The notes below the pieces were generated by a model that saw only the letters and a list, made by a program, of their open reading frames with translations, had not been told where the DNA came from and did not search any database. The translations under genes and the position numbers were made by a program. A DNA stretch of 64,000 bases from Hyphomicrobiales bacterium (lineage in GTDB: Bacteria; Pseudomonadota; Alphaproteobacteria; Rhizobiales; Rhizobiaceae), in NCBI GenBank assembly GCA_900467685.1, contig UBQX01000010.1, positions 124,001-188,000 on the forward strand, in the 5' to 3' direction. Of this stretch, positions 25,564 through 34,651 are shown one piece after another. Every line of letters begins with the position of its first letter. The stretch's first letter is position 1.

Positions 25564-26826
25564 ATGAACAAAGATACGCTCACCGTCATCCCGCCGGCTC
25601 ACGCGCTGACCGGCCGCGTGATGCCGCCCGGCTCCAAGTCGATCACCAACCGGGCCCTGCTGCTCGCCGGCCTCGCCAAGGGCACGAGCCGGCTGACCGG
25701 CGCGCTGAAAAGCGACGACACGCTCTATATGGCCGAAGCGCTGCGGGCGATGGGCGTGACGGTCGAGGAGCCGGACGCGACGACCTTCGTCGTCACCAGC
25801 TCGGGCACCTTCAACCCTCCGGAAAAGCCACTCTTCCTCGGCAATGCCGGCACCGCGACACGCTTCCTCACGGCAGCAGTTGCCATGTTCAACGGCCGCT
25901 TCGTGGTCGATGGCGACGAGCATATGCGCAAGCGCCCCATCGCGCCGCTGGTTGCCTCGCTGGCCTCGTTGGGCGTTGAGATCGAAGCCCCGACCGGTTG
26001 CCCGCCTGTGACGGTTGACGCGAAGGGTGGCTTCACGGCAAATCGCGTCGTCATCGACGCCGGCCTTTCCTCGCAATATGTCTCGGCTCTGCTGATGGCC
26101 GCCGCCTGTGGGCGCGAGCCCTTCACGGTTGAGCTTGCCGGCTCCGCCATCGGCGCGCGCGGCTATATCACGCTGACGACCGCCTGCATGACCGCATTCG
26201 GCGCCGAGGTGCGGGAAGACGGCAATGCCCGCTGGGTCATCGCCCCGACCGGCTACCGCGCCGCCGATTATCTCATCGAGCCCGACGCTTCGGCTGCCAC
26301 CTATCTCTGGGGTGCGGAAGTGCTGACCCGGGGCCAAATCGATCTCGGCGTTGCCGCGACCGAATTTTCACAGCCCGATGCACGTTCCTACGACATGATC
26401 GCCGCTTTCCCGCATATGCCGGCCGAAATCGACGGCAGCCAGATGCAGGACGCCATTCCCACGCTCGCGGTGCTTGCCGCCTACAACGAAACGCCCGTGC
26501 GCTTCACCGGCATCGAGAACCTGCGCGTCAAGGAATGCGACCGTATCCGCGCGCTCTCGCTGGGGCTCAACAACATCCGTCCGGGCCTTGCCCGCGAGGA
26601 GGGCGACGACCTGATCGTCACCGGCGACCCGGCGCTGGCCGGCCAGACGGTTTCGGCCCTGATCGACACCTTTGCCGATCACCGCATCGCGATGAGCTTC
26701 GCGCTGGCCGGGTTGAAGACATCCGGCATCGCCATCGAAAACCCGTCCTGCGTGGCCAAGACCTATCCGAATTATTGGGATGCGCTGGGCTCGCTCGGCG
26801 TAACGTTCGATCGCAAGCCGGGGTAA
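25564..26826 (+). CDS. aroA: EPSP synthase, class I-like with Phe at position 101
   Basis: The enzyme makes 5-enolpyruvylshikimate 3-phosphate in the shikimate pathway. The 420-residue protein keeps the class I active site: PGSKSITNR (Lys24, Ser25, Arg30), Arg100, KRPI, GLSSQ, KECDRI, DHRIAMSF and AKTYPNYW. The glyphosate-sensing loop is NAGTATRFLTA, so the position that is Pro101 in Escherichia coli is Phe101. It is a type unlike the class II (CP4) enzyme known from Agrobacterium. ATG 25564 lies 43 bases after lemA, and the DUF2207 gene follows after 24 bases, so it is likely co-transcribed. Confidence 0.93.
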   Translation: MNKDTLTVIPPAHALTGRVMPPGSKSITNRALLLAGLAKGTSRLTGALKSDDTLYMAEALRAMGVTVEEPDATTFVVTSSGTFNPPEKPLFLGNAGTATRFLTAAVAMFNGRFVVDGDEHMRKRPIAPLVASLASLGVEIEAPTGCPPVTVDAKGGFTANRVVIDAGLSSQYVSALLMAAACGREPFTVELAGSAIGARGYITLTTACMTAFGAEVREDGNARWVIAPTGYRAADYLIEPDASAATYLWGAEVLTRGQIDLGVAATEFSQPDARSYDMIAAFPHMPAEIDGSQMQDAIPTLAVLAAYNETPVRFTGIENLRVKECDRIRALSLGLNNIRPGLAREEGDDLIVTGDPALAGQTVSALIDTFADHRIAMSFALAGLKTSGIAIENPSCVAKTYPNYWDALGSLGVTFDRKPG

Positions 26827-26850
26827 CCGCAACAAGGAGGAGGGAAGGGC

Positions 26851-28776
26851 ATGCAAAGGTTCATGACGAAGCTGACCATCGGTGTCGCGCTTCTGTTCCT
26901 GTCATTCCTTCCCGTCACCGCCGCCGAGGTCATCCGCAATTTCCACGCGGATGTGACGCTCGACAAGAGCGGCCTCGTCACGGTCACCGAGCAGATCGAG
27001 GTCAATGCCGAAGGGCGCGACATTCGCCACGGTATCTTCCGCGATTTCCCGCTGACCTTCCGCAAACCGGACGGCTCGATCGGCGAGGTGGACTTCTCGC
27101 TGAAGGAGGTGCGTCGCGACGGTCGCGACGAGCCGCATTCGACCGAATATATCGACAACGGCATCCGCATCTATGCCGGCGACAAGGACACCTATGTTAG
27201 TTCCGGCCGCCACGTCTACGAGTTCGTCTACACGACGAACCGGCAGGTACGCTACGGACCGGATGCCGATGTCTTCGCCTGGAATGTGACGGGCAATTTC
27301 TGGAATTTCCCGATCCTGCAAGCGAGTGCCGATATCCATCTGCCCGATGGCGTGAAGCCGACCCGGCTTCAGGTCTATACCGGCGCTGCCGGCGCAACGG
27401 GAAGCGATGGGACGATCCGCGTGAGTGGCGTGACGGTCAATGTGCAGGCGACGCGCGCGCTGAACCCGAATGACGGGATGACCGCCTGGATCACCCTGCC
27501 GAAGGGCGCCATCGATGCGCCTTCCACCGCTCAGCAACGCTGGTGGTGGCTGAAGGACCATCGCAACGCCTTCATTGCCCTTATCGGTCTCGCCCTCGTC
27601 TGGGGCTGGTATGGCTGGTCGTGGCTGAAGGTCGGTCGCGATCCGCCGCGCGGCATCATCGTGCCCCGCTGGGATGCGCCGGACGGCATTTCGCCGGCGC
27701 TGGTGAACTACATCGACAACAAGGGCTTCGGCGATGGCGGCTGGAAGGCGTTTTCGGCGGCTGCGCTCAATCTCGCCGTCAACGGCCGGCTGAAGCTCGA
27801 GGACCTGAAGACCTCGATCATCCTGACCGACACGAAGAGTGGCGGCCCGGATAAACTGCCGCCGGGCGAGGGCGCCATCATGGCGCGCGTCGTCTCCGCC
27901 GGCGGAACGCTCCGGCTCGACAAGTCCAATGGTACGGCCGTGCAGGCGGCAGGCGCGGCCTTCGTCGATGCGATTACCAGGGAAAATCGCGGCAAGTATT
28001 ACAACGCCAATATCGGCTATGTCGTTCTCGGGGTGATCCTGTCCATCGTCACCTTCGCGGCGCTGATCGTCTTCGGCCGCTTCTCATCCGATGACATCGC
28101 GCTTCTGGTCGTGCCGATCATTCTGGCCGCCGTTCTCGGCGTCTTTGCCGGCGTGCTGGGCAAGGGCTTTCGGCCGGGCGTGTCGGCAGGGCGCAAGATT
28201 TTCTCCATCATCGTGCTCGGCATCATCGGGTTCGCCGCCTTCTCAGCCCTCGGTTCCATCGTCTCACTGATGTTCGAAGAGTTGTTGTCCCACGGCGAAC
28301 TCCCCGTCATCGTCGGCCTCGGCGGCATCATCATTGCCAATATCCTCGCCTTCTTCATCATGGGCGCGCCGACAGTACTGGGCGCGAAGATGATGGATGG
28401 CATCGACGGCCTGCGCCAATACCTAACGCTCGCCGAAAAGGACCGCATGAACATGGCCGGCGCGCCGCAGATGTCGCCCCAGCATTTCGAAAAACTTCTG
28501 CCCTATGCCGTGGCGCTCGGCGTCGAAAAGCCGTGGACCGAAACCTTCGACAAATGGCTCGCCGCCGCAAAGATCGATGACTATCAGCCCGGCTGGTATT
28601 CCGGCGGGAGCTATGGCGGCTTTGCCGGCTCCGTCGGCGGCTTCTCGCATTCGATGGCTTCGACCATCCAGTCGACACTGCCCGCGCCCGCACCCTCCAG
28701 CTCCTCATCGGGTGGTTTCAGCGGTGGCGGCTCCTCCGGTGGCGGGGGAGGCGGTGGCGGTGGGGGCGGCTGGTAG
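26851..28776 (+). CDS. DUF2207 family membrane protein with Gly-rich tail
   Basis: The 641-residue protein has a signal peptide, an N-terminal DUF2207 domain (about residues 25-220, including a VTEQIEVNAEGRDIRHGIFRDF segment), one membrane helix near residue 245, further helices around residues 390-510, and a C-terminal Ser/Gly-rich tail ending in a run of glycines and W. The pairing with LemA is usual for this family. Function is unknown. ATG 26851 follows AAGGAGGAGGGAAGG. Confidence 0.85.
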   Translation: MQRFMTKLTIGVALLFLSFLPVTAAEVIRNFHADVTLDKSGLVTVTEQIEVNAEGRDIRHGIFRDFPLTFRKPDGSIGEVDFSLKEVRRDGRDEPHSTEYIDNGIRIYAGDKDTYVSSGRHVYEFVYTTNRQVRYGPDADVFAWNVTGNFWNFPILQASADIHLPDGVKPTRLQVYTGAAGATGSDGTIRVSGVTVNVQATRALNPNDGMTAWITLPKGAIDAPSTAQQRWWWLKDHRNAFIALIGLALVWGWYGWSWLKVGRDPPRGIIVPRWDAPDGISPALVNYIDNKGFGDGGWKAFSAAALNLAVNGRLKLEDLKTSIILTDTKSGGPDKLPPGEGAIMARVVSAGGTLRLDKSNGTAVQAAGAAFVDAITRENRGKYYNANIGYVVLGVILSIVTFAALIVFGRFSSDDIALLVVPIILAAVLGVFAGVLGKGFRPGVSAGRKIFSIIVLGIIGFAAFSALGSIVSLMFEELLSHGELPVIVGLGGIIIANILAFFIMGAPTVLGAKMMDGIDGLRQYLTLAEKDRMNMAGAPQMSPQHFEKLLPYAVALGVEKPWTETFDKWLAAAKIDDYQPGWYSGGSYGGFAGSVGGFSHSMASTIQSTLPAPAPSSSSSGGFSGGGSSGGGGGGGGGGGW

Positions 28777-28814
28777 GCCGCGCTCGCCAGACATTCACCT
28801 GTAACTGTTTCGCC

Positions 28815-28938
28815 ACCCCTCATCTGCCTGCCGGCATCTTCTCCCCAGGGGCAGAAGCGGTTTCGCCGCAGCCTCTCCGTTCCTCCTCTCCCCTTGGGGA
28901 GAGGGTCGCCGAGCGATAGCGGAGGCGGGGTGAGGGGT
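28815..28938. repeat. Rhizobial intergenic palindromic repeat with nested hairpins
   Basis: ACCCCTCA (28815-28822) and TGAGGGGT (28931-28938) are inverse copies that close an element of about 124 bases. Inside it CCTCTCCCC and GGGGAGAGG (28885-28904) form a perfect palindrome around TT. The whole lies between the stops of two convergent genes. Its CATCTTCTCCCC motif is seen in many rhizobial intergenic repeats. Confidence 0.6.
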
Positions 28939-28960
28939 TCGCTCCGGATCAAGCGCCCAC

Positions 28961-28999
28961 AAAAAAGCCCGCCGCTTCAGGGGTCGAAAAGCGGCGGGC
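28961..28999 (-). terminator. Terminator of the Gly/Asn-rich protein gene
   Basis: On the minus strand GCCCGCCGCTT (28999-28989) pairs with AAGCGGCGGGC (28977-28967), followed by six T (28966-28961). It starts 18 bases after the stop codon of the gene at 29018. Confidence 0.85.
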
Positions 29000-29017
29000 A
29001 GCTTTGTAAAGCTCGGT

Positions 29018-29686
29018 TTACTGCACGGTCTTCTTCGGCGCCGGCATGGTCGTCCCGGTTGCCTTCTTGGCAGGGCCGGCAGCGGCGATTTCCTGTGCCA
29101 GACCCTTGGCACCGCCCGGATGCGCGGCAATGGCCTTGGCCAGCGTCGGATCGGTCTTCGCAAGCTTGGCGTCAACGGCGGCAATCGTGGTGGCGGTCAG
29201 CGGCTTGTTGGCGGCCTTTTCCAGTGCGGCATAGACATCGGATGCCGTCTTGGCGTTCGCGCCGCCAGTGAGGTACGAGTTCAACGCATCGGCATAGCCA
29301 TGCGTGACGAGGCCGATGGCCGAGGTCGGGGCCGCCTTCTGCAGCGCTTCGGGTGAGGCATGCAGGAAGCCGTTCAGCTTGCCGAGGTCGGACGCGCCGC
29401 TCTTGTCGGCCGACTTGTCCTTGCTCATGTCACTCTTCATGTCATGGCTCATGCCGGATTTAGCCGAGGACTTGTCCATCATGGTCGCGCCGCCGGGCGT
29501 CGCAGACTTGCCGCCGGCGTTGTCGCTGGACGAATGGCTGGCGCTGTTGCCGCCCGCATTGCCGCCGCCATTGCCGTCACCGTTCCCTCCGCCATTGCCG
29601 TTGCCGGCGGCGAAGGCGGGCGCGGCAACCATGCTGCCGATGATGAGCGCAACCGCAGACATGCGGGAAAATTTGGTCGTGTGCAT
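29018..29686 (-). CDS. Secreted Gly/Asn- and Ser/Lys-rich protein, unknown function
   Basis: The 222-residue protein has a signal peptide (SAVALIIGSMVAAPAFA), a low-complexity part with repeated GNGGG and GNGDG blocks, a part rich in Ser, Lys, Asp and Met (DKSSAKSGMSHDMKSDMSKD), and a helical end of about 110 residues. GGAAGGAG lies just before ATG 29686. The low-complexity part would be disordered. I do not recognise a domain. It is followed by a clear terminator. Confidence 0.75.
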   Translation of the reverse strand: MHTTKFSRMSAVALIIGSMVAAPAFAAGNGNGGGNGDGNGGGNAGGNSASHSSSDNAGGKSATPGGATMMDKSSAKSGMSHDMKSDMSKDKSADKSGASDLGKLNGFLHASPEALQKAAPTSAIGLVTHGYADALNSYLTGGANAKTASDVYAALEKAANKPLTATTIAAVDAKLAKTDPTLAKAIAAHPGGAKGLAQEIAAAGPAKKATGTTMPAPKKTVQ

Positions 29687-29934
29687 CTGATCTCCTTCCG
29701 GCCGCCCGATAGGCGCGGCCTATATTCGTGAGCACTAACGAGCGGAATTTGAAATCGCCTCTTGGCGGAATTACGGTTCGAAAGGGAATTATTCGCGACT
29801 TTTTCGCGGGCGGGAAACGGCCCGGGCGGGCGCGCGGCGTGCCGATTTTGAAGCCTTTGGAGGTGACAAGGCGGCCACGGCTTGCTAAGTCCCGCGCACT
29901 GAAAAACAACCTTTAAAGATTGTGCGCCAAGACC

Positions 29935-32334
29935 ATGCCGGACCTTCTGCTTGAACTTCGCTCCGAGGAAATCCCCGCCCGCATGCAGAAAAAAGCTGCC
30001 GGCGATCTGAAGAAGCTCGTGACCGATGCGCTGGTCGAGGCGGGTCTGACCTACGAGGGCGCGCGCGAATACTGGACGCCGCGCCGCCTGACGCTCGACA
30101 TTCGCGGCCTCAACGCCCGCTCCGCCGACACGCGCGAAGAAAAGAAGGGCCCGCGCACGGATGCCCCCGCGCAGGCCATCGAAGGCTTCCTGCGCTCGGC
30201 TGGCCTCACCTCGGTCGATCAGGCCGAGAAAATGACCGACCCCAAGAAGGGCGAGTTCTACGTCGCCGTGATCCAGAAGCCCGGCCGCGCGGCGGAAGAG
30301 ATCATCGCCGATGTCATGCCCGGCATCATCCGCAATTTCCCCTGGCCCAAATCGATGCGCTCGGGCGCTGCTTCCGCCAAGCCGGGTGCGCTTCGCTGGG
30401 TGCGCCCGCTGCAATCCATCGTCTGCATGTTCGGTCCCGAACATGACGAAACGGTCGTCATCCCCTTCGAAGTCGATGGCATCGTCGCCGGCAATGTCAC
30501 CTATGGCCATCGCTTCCATGCCCCGCAGGCGATCACCGTCCGCCGCTTCGATGACTACGCCGCGAGCCTTGAGAAGGCGAAGGTCGTGCTCGATGCCGAG
30601 CGCCGCAAGCAGATCATCCTGCAGGACGCCCAGAACCTCGCCTTCGCCTCCGGCCTCGAACTGGTCGAGGACGAGGGCCTGCTGGACGAGGTCTCCGGTC
30701 TTGTCGAATATCCGCATGTCCTGATGGGCACGTTCGAGGAGGAATTCCTCGAAATCCCCGCCGAAATCATCCGCCTCACCATCAAGACGAACCAGAAATG
30801 CTTCGTCTGCCGTCCGCAGGGTGGCGAGGGGCTGGCCAACCGCTTCATCCTGGTCTCCAACATCGCTGCCAAGGACGATGGCAAGGAAATCATGCATGGC
30901 AACGGCAAGGTCGTCCGCGCTAGGCTTTCGGATGCCGCGCATTTCTACAAGCGCGACCAGAAGGACATCCCCGACCTCGGCGACCTGACGGCCAGCGCCG
31001 CCAAGTTCGACCTCGACCTCAAGAAGCCGCTCGACCAGCGCATGGCCAAGCTCGACCATCTCGGCGTCACCTTCCATGCCAAGCTGGGCACTCAAGGGGA
31101 GCGGGTCACGCGCATCCGCGCGCTGGCCGCCGAACTCGCCAAGATCACCGGCGCTGACCCGGTGAAGGTCGACCGCGCCGTGGTTCTGGCGAAAGCCGAC
31201 CTGCGCACCGAAGCCGTCGGCGAATTCCCCGAACTTCAGGGCCTCATGGGCCGCAAATATGCGATCCTGCAGGGCGAAGACGCCGACGTCGCAGCAGCCA
31301 TCGAAGAACACTACAAGCCGCTCGGCCCCTCCGACTCGCTCCCGACTAACCCGGTCGCCGTGACGGTGGCGCTCGCCGACAAGCTCGACACGCTGGTCGG
31401 CTTCTGGGCGATTGATGAAAAGCCGACGGGCTCGAAGGACCCCTATGCGCTGCGCCGTGCGGCGCTGGGCGTGATCCGGGTGTTGCTGGAGAAGGGGGTG
31501 CGGCTAAATCTTTCGGCCGCGTTCTACTCGTCGTTTTTCAGTGTGCTGGTGGGTCAGCAGAAAGGCGACGTTTTCGTTTTTGCGAAGGGTAGAGACGTAG
31601 CTGGGCAGTCTTACGAGTCAGGCTACATTTCGGTCGGTCAGTACTCTTATTCGGAAAAACAACGGGCAAAATTCGAAGCTGCGTTTGATCCGAGCGCATC
31701 CTTCTATGCGCTAAGAGATCAGACGATTTCAGATGCCGAGCAACGGCCACCGTATCGGATGAGTATCTCTGAGGCAGAAGCAGTAGCTAAGTTTCCTTCG
31801 ATAAATGGTCTCCTAGCCGACCTCCTCTCCTTCTTCCACGACCGCCTGAAGGTCTATCTCCGCGACCTCGGCGCGCGTCATGACATCATCGACGCCGTGC
31901 TGACGCCGGATGCGGACGATCTCCTGATGGTGGCCCGGCGCGCCGAGGCGCTGACGGCTTTCATCACCTCGGAAGACGGCAAGAACCTGCTCGCCGGTAC
32001 CAAGCGCGCCACGCAGCTGCTGGCCGCTGAAGAGAAGAAGGGCACGAAGGTCGCGGCCTCCGTGGACGAGGCGCTCTTCAACCAGGACGCGGAAAAGGCC
32101 CTCTTCGCCGCCGTCGCACTCGCCCGCCAGGAAGCCGACGAGACGGTCAAGCGCGAGGACTTCCGCGGCGCCATGGCAGCGCTGTCCAAGCTCCGCGCCC
32201 CGGTCGACCGCTTCTTCACCGACGTTCTGGTCAACGACGAAAACGAGGCCGTCCGCGCCAACCGTCTGGCGCTGCTGGCGCTCATCCGTCAGGCCACGGG
32301 GACGGTTGCGGATTTCTCGAAGATTTCGGGGTGA
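29935..32334 (+). CDS. glyS: Glycyl-tRNA synthetase beta subunit with a low-GC in-frame insertion
   Basis: GlyS binds tRNA-Gly and completes the alpha2-beta2 enzyme with GlyQ. The 799-residue protein opens with [18 protein letters not shown], has [15 protein letters not shown]-like body motifs and ends in the helical anticodon-binding part. The usual length is about 690-710. About 100 extra residues sit between residues 527 and 627 (bases 31512-31818), at about 50 percent GC (119 of 240 bases over 31561-31800), against 67 percent in the 120 bases before 31440. The reading frame stays open and has rare codons AGA, CTA and ATA in the insert. ATG 29935 has only a weak ribosome-binding site. Confidence 0.95.
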   Translation: MPDLLLELRSEEIPARMQKKAAGDLKKLVTDALVEAGLTYEGAREYWTPRRLTLDIRGLNARSADTREEKKGPRTDAPAQAIEGFLRSAGLTSVDQAEKMTDPKKGEFYVAVIQKPGRAAEEIIADVMPGIIRNFPWPKSMRSGAASAKPGALRWVRPLQSIVCMFGPEHDETVVIPFEVDGIVAGNVTYGHRFHAPQAITVRRFDDYAASLEKAKVVLDAERRKQIILQDAQNLAFASGLELVEDEGLLDEVSGLVEYPHVLMGTFEEEFLEIPAEIIRLTIKTNQKCFVCRPQGGEGLANRFILVSNIAAKDDGKEIMHGNGKVVRARLSDAAHFYKRDQKDIPDLGDLTASAAKFDLDLKKPLDQRMAKLDHLGVTFHAKLGTQGERVTRIRALAAELAKITGADPVKVDRAVVLAKADLRTEAVGEFPELQGLMGRKYAILQGEDADVAAAIEEHYKPLGPSDSLPTNPVAVTVALADKLDTLVGFWAIDEKPTGSKDPYALRRAALGVIRVLLEKGVRLNLSAAFYSSFFSVLVGQQKGDVFVFAKGRDVAGQSYESGYISVGQYSYSEKQRAKFEAAFDPSASFYALRDQTISDAEQRPPYRMSISEAEAVAKFPSINGLLADLLSFFHDRLKVYLRDLGARHDIIDAVLTPDADDLLMVARRAEALTAFITSEDGKNLLAGTKRATQLLAAEEKKGTKVAASVDEALFNQDAEKALFAAVALARQEADETVKREDFRGAMAALSKLRAPVDRFFTDVLVNDENEAVRANRLALLALIRQATGTVADFSKISG
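31512..31818 (+). other. In-frame low-GC insertion inside glyS
   Basis: The segment codes for about 100 residues that the GlyS family does not normally carry at this place, just before the conserved [12 protein letters not shown] helix. Codon choice (AGA, CTA, TCA, GTA, ATA) and GC content differ sharply from both flanks. There are no intein splice motifs (no terminal His-Asn with Cys or Ser). Edges are set by the change in composition and are good to perhaps 15 bases. Confidence 0.65.
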
Positions 32335-32358
32335 TGTGGGGCGGGTCCGTGAGACCCC

Positions 32359-32534
32359 CTCTCTTGCAAAATCTATGACTTAGCCTTTGGCTAAGATCAT
32401 GATTTTGCTTTCTCCCCCACCAGGGGGGAAGATGGGGAGAACGCCGAACCCGCTTGCTCCAGTCAGCCCCTTGGTGGGGGAGAAAGCGATTTCAACATCT
32501 TAGCTTCAGCTAAGTGTTAGAAATCGCAAGAGAG
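32359..32534. repeat. 176-base imperfect palindromic element between glyS and the DUF523 gene
   Basis: The ends CTCTCTTGC (32359-32367) and GCAAGAGAG (32526-32534) are exact inverse copies. Inside, each arm carries its own small hairpin (CTTAGCC...GGCTAAG at 32379-32395 and CTTAGCT...AGCTAAG at 32500-32515), and TTTCTCCCCCACCA pairs with TTGGTGGGGGAGAAA nearer the centre. No protein is encoded. It looks like a MITE-type or rhizobial intergenic mosaic repeat. It ends just before the DUF523 ribosome-binding site. Confidence 0.75.
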
Positions 32535-32545
32535 CGGGAAGTGCC

Positions 32546-33049
32546 ATGACTGAGGAGCATCCATTGAAAATCCTCATCAGCGCCTGCCTCCACGGCCAGC
32601 CGGTCCGTTATGACGGCCAGGCCAAGACCCTCGATCACCCCCATGTTGCCCGTTGGCGTGAAGAGGGCCGGCTCGTGGCCATCTGTCCCGAACTCGCCGG
32701 CGGTTTCGACACGCCGCGCCTTCCCGCCGAAATCGAGCAAGGTTTGAGCGGCGCGGATGTTCTCGCCGGCCGCGCCCGCGTGCTCGACAGCGCCGGGGCG
32801 GATGTCACAGCGGCCTATATCGATGGTGCGAAGGCGGTACTGGACCTCGCCCGGCAGACGGGCTGCATCGCCGCGCTTCTCATCGACGGCAGCCCCTCCT
32901 GCGGATCTCGGGCGATTTATGACGGCACGTTTTCCGGCGCGAAACATGCCGGCGAAGGCGTGACGGCGGCGCTGTTTGCCGCCGCCGGCCTGCCGGTGTT
33001 TTCACATGAGGAAGTCGAGGCGCTGGCGGAATTTATCCGCGAGCGCTGA
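32546..33049 (+). CDS. DUF523 family protein
   Basis: The 167-residue protein opens with ILISACLHGQPVRYDG, followed by CPELAGGFDTPR and the motif IDGSPSCGSR near residue 114, the pattern of DUF523, with conserved cysteines that could bind a metal or cluster. The biochemical role is not known. ATG 32546 follows CGGGAAG, right after the repeat element. The stop is three bases from the convergent MATE gene. Confidence 0.85.
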   Translation: MTEEHPLKILISACLHGQPVRYDGQAKTLDHPHVARWREEGRLVAICPELAGGFDTPRLPAEIEQGLSGADVLAGRARVLDSAGADVTAAYIDGAKAVLDLARQTGCIAALLIDGSPSCGSRAIYDGTFSGAKHAGEGVTAALFAAAGLPVFSHEEVEALAEFIRER

Positions 33050-33052
33050 ACG

Positions 33053-34432
33053 TCACGCCGCCGCGTGGAAAATCCCCAGCCGCGCGCCCGTTCTCCCCGC
33101 CGCCTGCCGGAGCGCCAGCCCCGCAATCACCAGCAGCACCAGATCGCCGACCGGCGAGGCAAGCCAGATCCCCGTCTCGCCCACCGCAAAGGGCAGGGCG
33201 AGAACCAGCGGCACGGTGAGCAGATAGGGTTTGGTGAGGCTAAGCAGCCCCGCCATCCGCGCCTGCCCGAGCGCCTGGAAATAGCCGGCCAGAACATTCA
33301 TCGGCGCATAGATGACATAGGTCGCCATCGCATAGGGCAGGAGCCGCGCCACTTCCGCGACGACCGCCGGATTGTCGACGAAGAGCCGTCCGACTGCGCC
33401 GGGAAACAGCACCAGAATGCCCTCCAGCACTGCCGCATAGACGAGTGCCGCGCCCAGCGCGAAGATCGCCGTGCGGTCGGAGCGGGCATAAAGCCCGGCA
33501 CCGTAATTGTTGCCGGCAATGCTCTGCGCGGCAAGGTTCAGGCCGAGCAGCGGCAGGAAGCAGAAGCTCATGATCCGCACGACGATGCCATAGGCGGCGA
33601 TCGTATCGGCATAGTGCCCGCCCGCCCAGGCCTGCACGCTGCCGATGATGACGGTGGAGGCGAGCGCAATGCCGACGAAGGAAAGCGACGGCGGCAGGCC
33701 GAGCCGGACGATCTCGCCCCAATGGGCCGTCGCGCGGAAGCCGGCCGGTGCCACGAAGGTGAGCGGCAGTCGGCCGCGAAGCCGGATGACGAGCACCACG
33801 ACAAGCGCCAGCGCCTGAGCCGCGATCGTCCCTGCTGCTGAACCGGCGGTGCCATAACCCATCCGGCCGATCAGGATGTAGTTGAAAAGGATGTTGAGGA
33901 GCGTGGCGGCAACCGCCAGCATCGCCATCAGCCCCGCCTTGCCCTCGGAGCGCAGCGTATCGCCCTGCAGCGACAGGAAGAAGGTGATGGGCGCGGCATA
34001 GATGGTGATCGCCATGAAGCGCCAGCCCTGTTCGGCAAGGCTCGCCTCATGGTTTGCGGCCAGCAGGGTCGCACGCCAGCCGAGAAGCGCGAAGAGCACG
34101 GCCAGCACCGCCCAGAAGGCCAGCGCCAGCGTGTGCGCGGAGAGGAAGACCGATTGCGCCCGCTCCCGTTCGCCAGCGCCAAGCGCACGGGCCACATGGC
34201 TCGCCATGCCGGCGCCGGCCATGGTGGTCAGCGCGATCATCAGCATGGAGATCGGGAAGGTGAGGGTCACGGCGGTCAGCGCATCCGCGCCCGCATAGAC
34301 GCCGAGGAAGAAAGCGTCGACCACGGCGAAGAGGCCGTTGACGACCATGACGAGGATCATCGGCAGCGCGGTGCGGACGAAGAGAGCGCCGATGGGCGCA
34401 TGAAGGAAAGGATTGGAATTCGGGTTTTCCAT
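33053..34432 (-). CDS. MATE family multidrug/Na+ efflux transporter
   Basis: The 459-residue inner-membrane protein has twelve predicted helices in two matching halves, each beginning with a polar-hydrophobic pattern such as ALPMILVMVVNGLFAVVDAFFLGVYAG. MATE proteins export drugs and toxic metabolites against Na+ or H+. The closest type seems the NorM/DinF-like bacterial branch. The start ATG 34432 lacks a strong ribosome-binding site. It is a single gene. Confidence 0.9.
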   Translation of the reverse strand: MENPNSNPFLHAPIGALFVRTALPMILVMVVNGLFAVVDAFFLGVYAGADALTAVTLTFPISMLMIALTTMAGAGMASHVARALGAGERERAQSVFLSAHTLALAFWAVLAVLFALLGWRATLLAANHEASLAEQGWRFMAITIYAAPITFFLSLQGDTLRSEGKAGLMAMLAVAATLLNILFNYILIGRMGYGTAGSAAGTIAAQALALVVVLVIRLRGRLPLTFVAPAGFRATAHWGEIVRLGLPPSLSFVGIALASTVIIGSVQAWAGGHYADTIAAYGIVVRIMSFCFLPLLGLNLAAQSIAGNNYGAGLYARSDRTAIFALGAALVYAAVLEGILVLFPGAVGRLFVDNPAVVAEVARLLPYAMATYVIYAPMNVLAGYFQALGQARMAGLLSLTKPYLLTVPLVLALPFAVGETGIWLASPVGDLVLLVIAGLALRQAAGRTGARLGIFHAAA

Positions 34433-34600
34433 GACAGCAAGCTCGCTTTGTCACCCGGTATCCGGTGGGGCCCGCATTGCCACAAGTCGGGTGGTTTCGA
34501 ACTTGTTTGCTGTGATTTCCCTTGCTTCACCGGATTGCGGGCGGCAGGTGCAAGAAACCTTGGTCTCGTGGATAGGGCGCGGCCTGAGGCTTGTCAAACG

Positions 34601-34625
34601 AAAAGGCCGCCTTGCAGGCGGCCTT
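34601..34625 (-). terminator. Terminator of the 170-residue secreted protein gene
   Basis: AAGGCCGCC (34625-34617 on the minus strand) pairs with GGCGGCCTT (34611-34603) around five bases and is followed by TTTT on the minus strand. It lies 26 bases after the stop of the gene at 34652. Confidence 0.8.
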
Positions 34626-34651
34626 GGCAAATTCGCGTTCGTGTGCGGCTT

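Noticed and set aside
31512-31818. Intein in glyS
   Set aside because: No splice-junction residues or intein blocks are present, and the insert is only about 100 residues, shorter than the smallest functional inteins.
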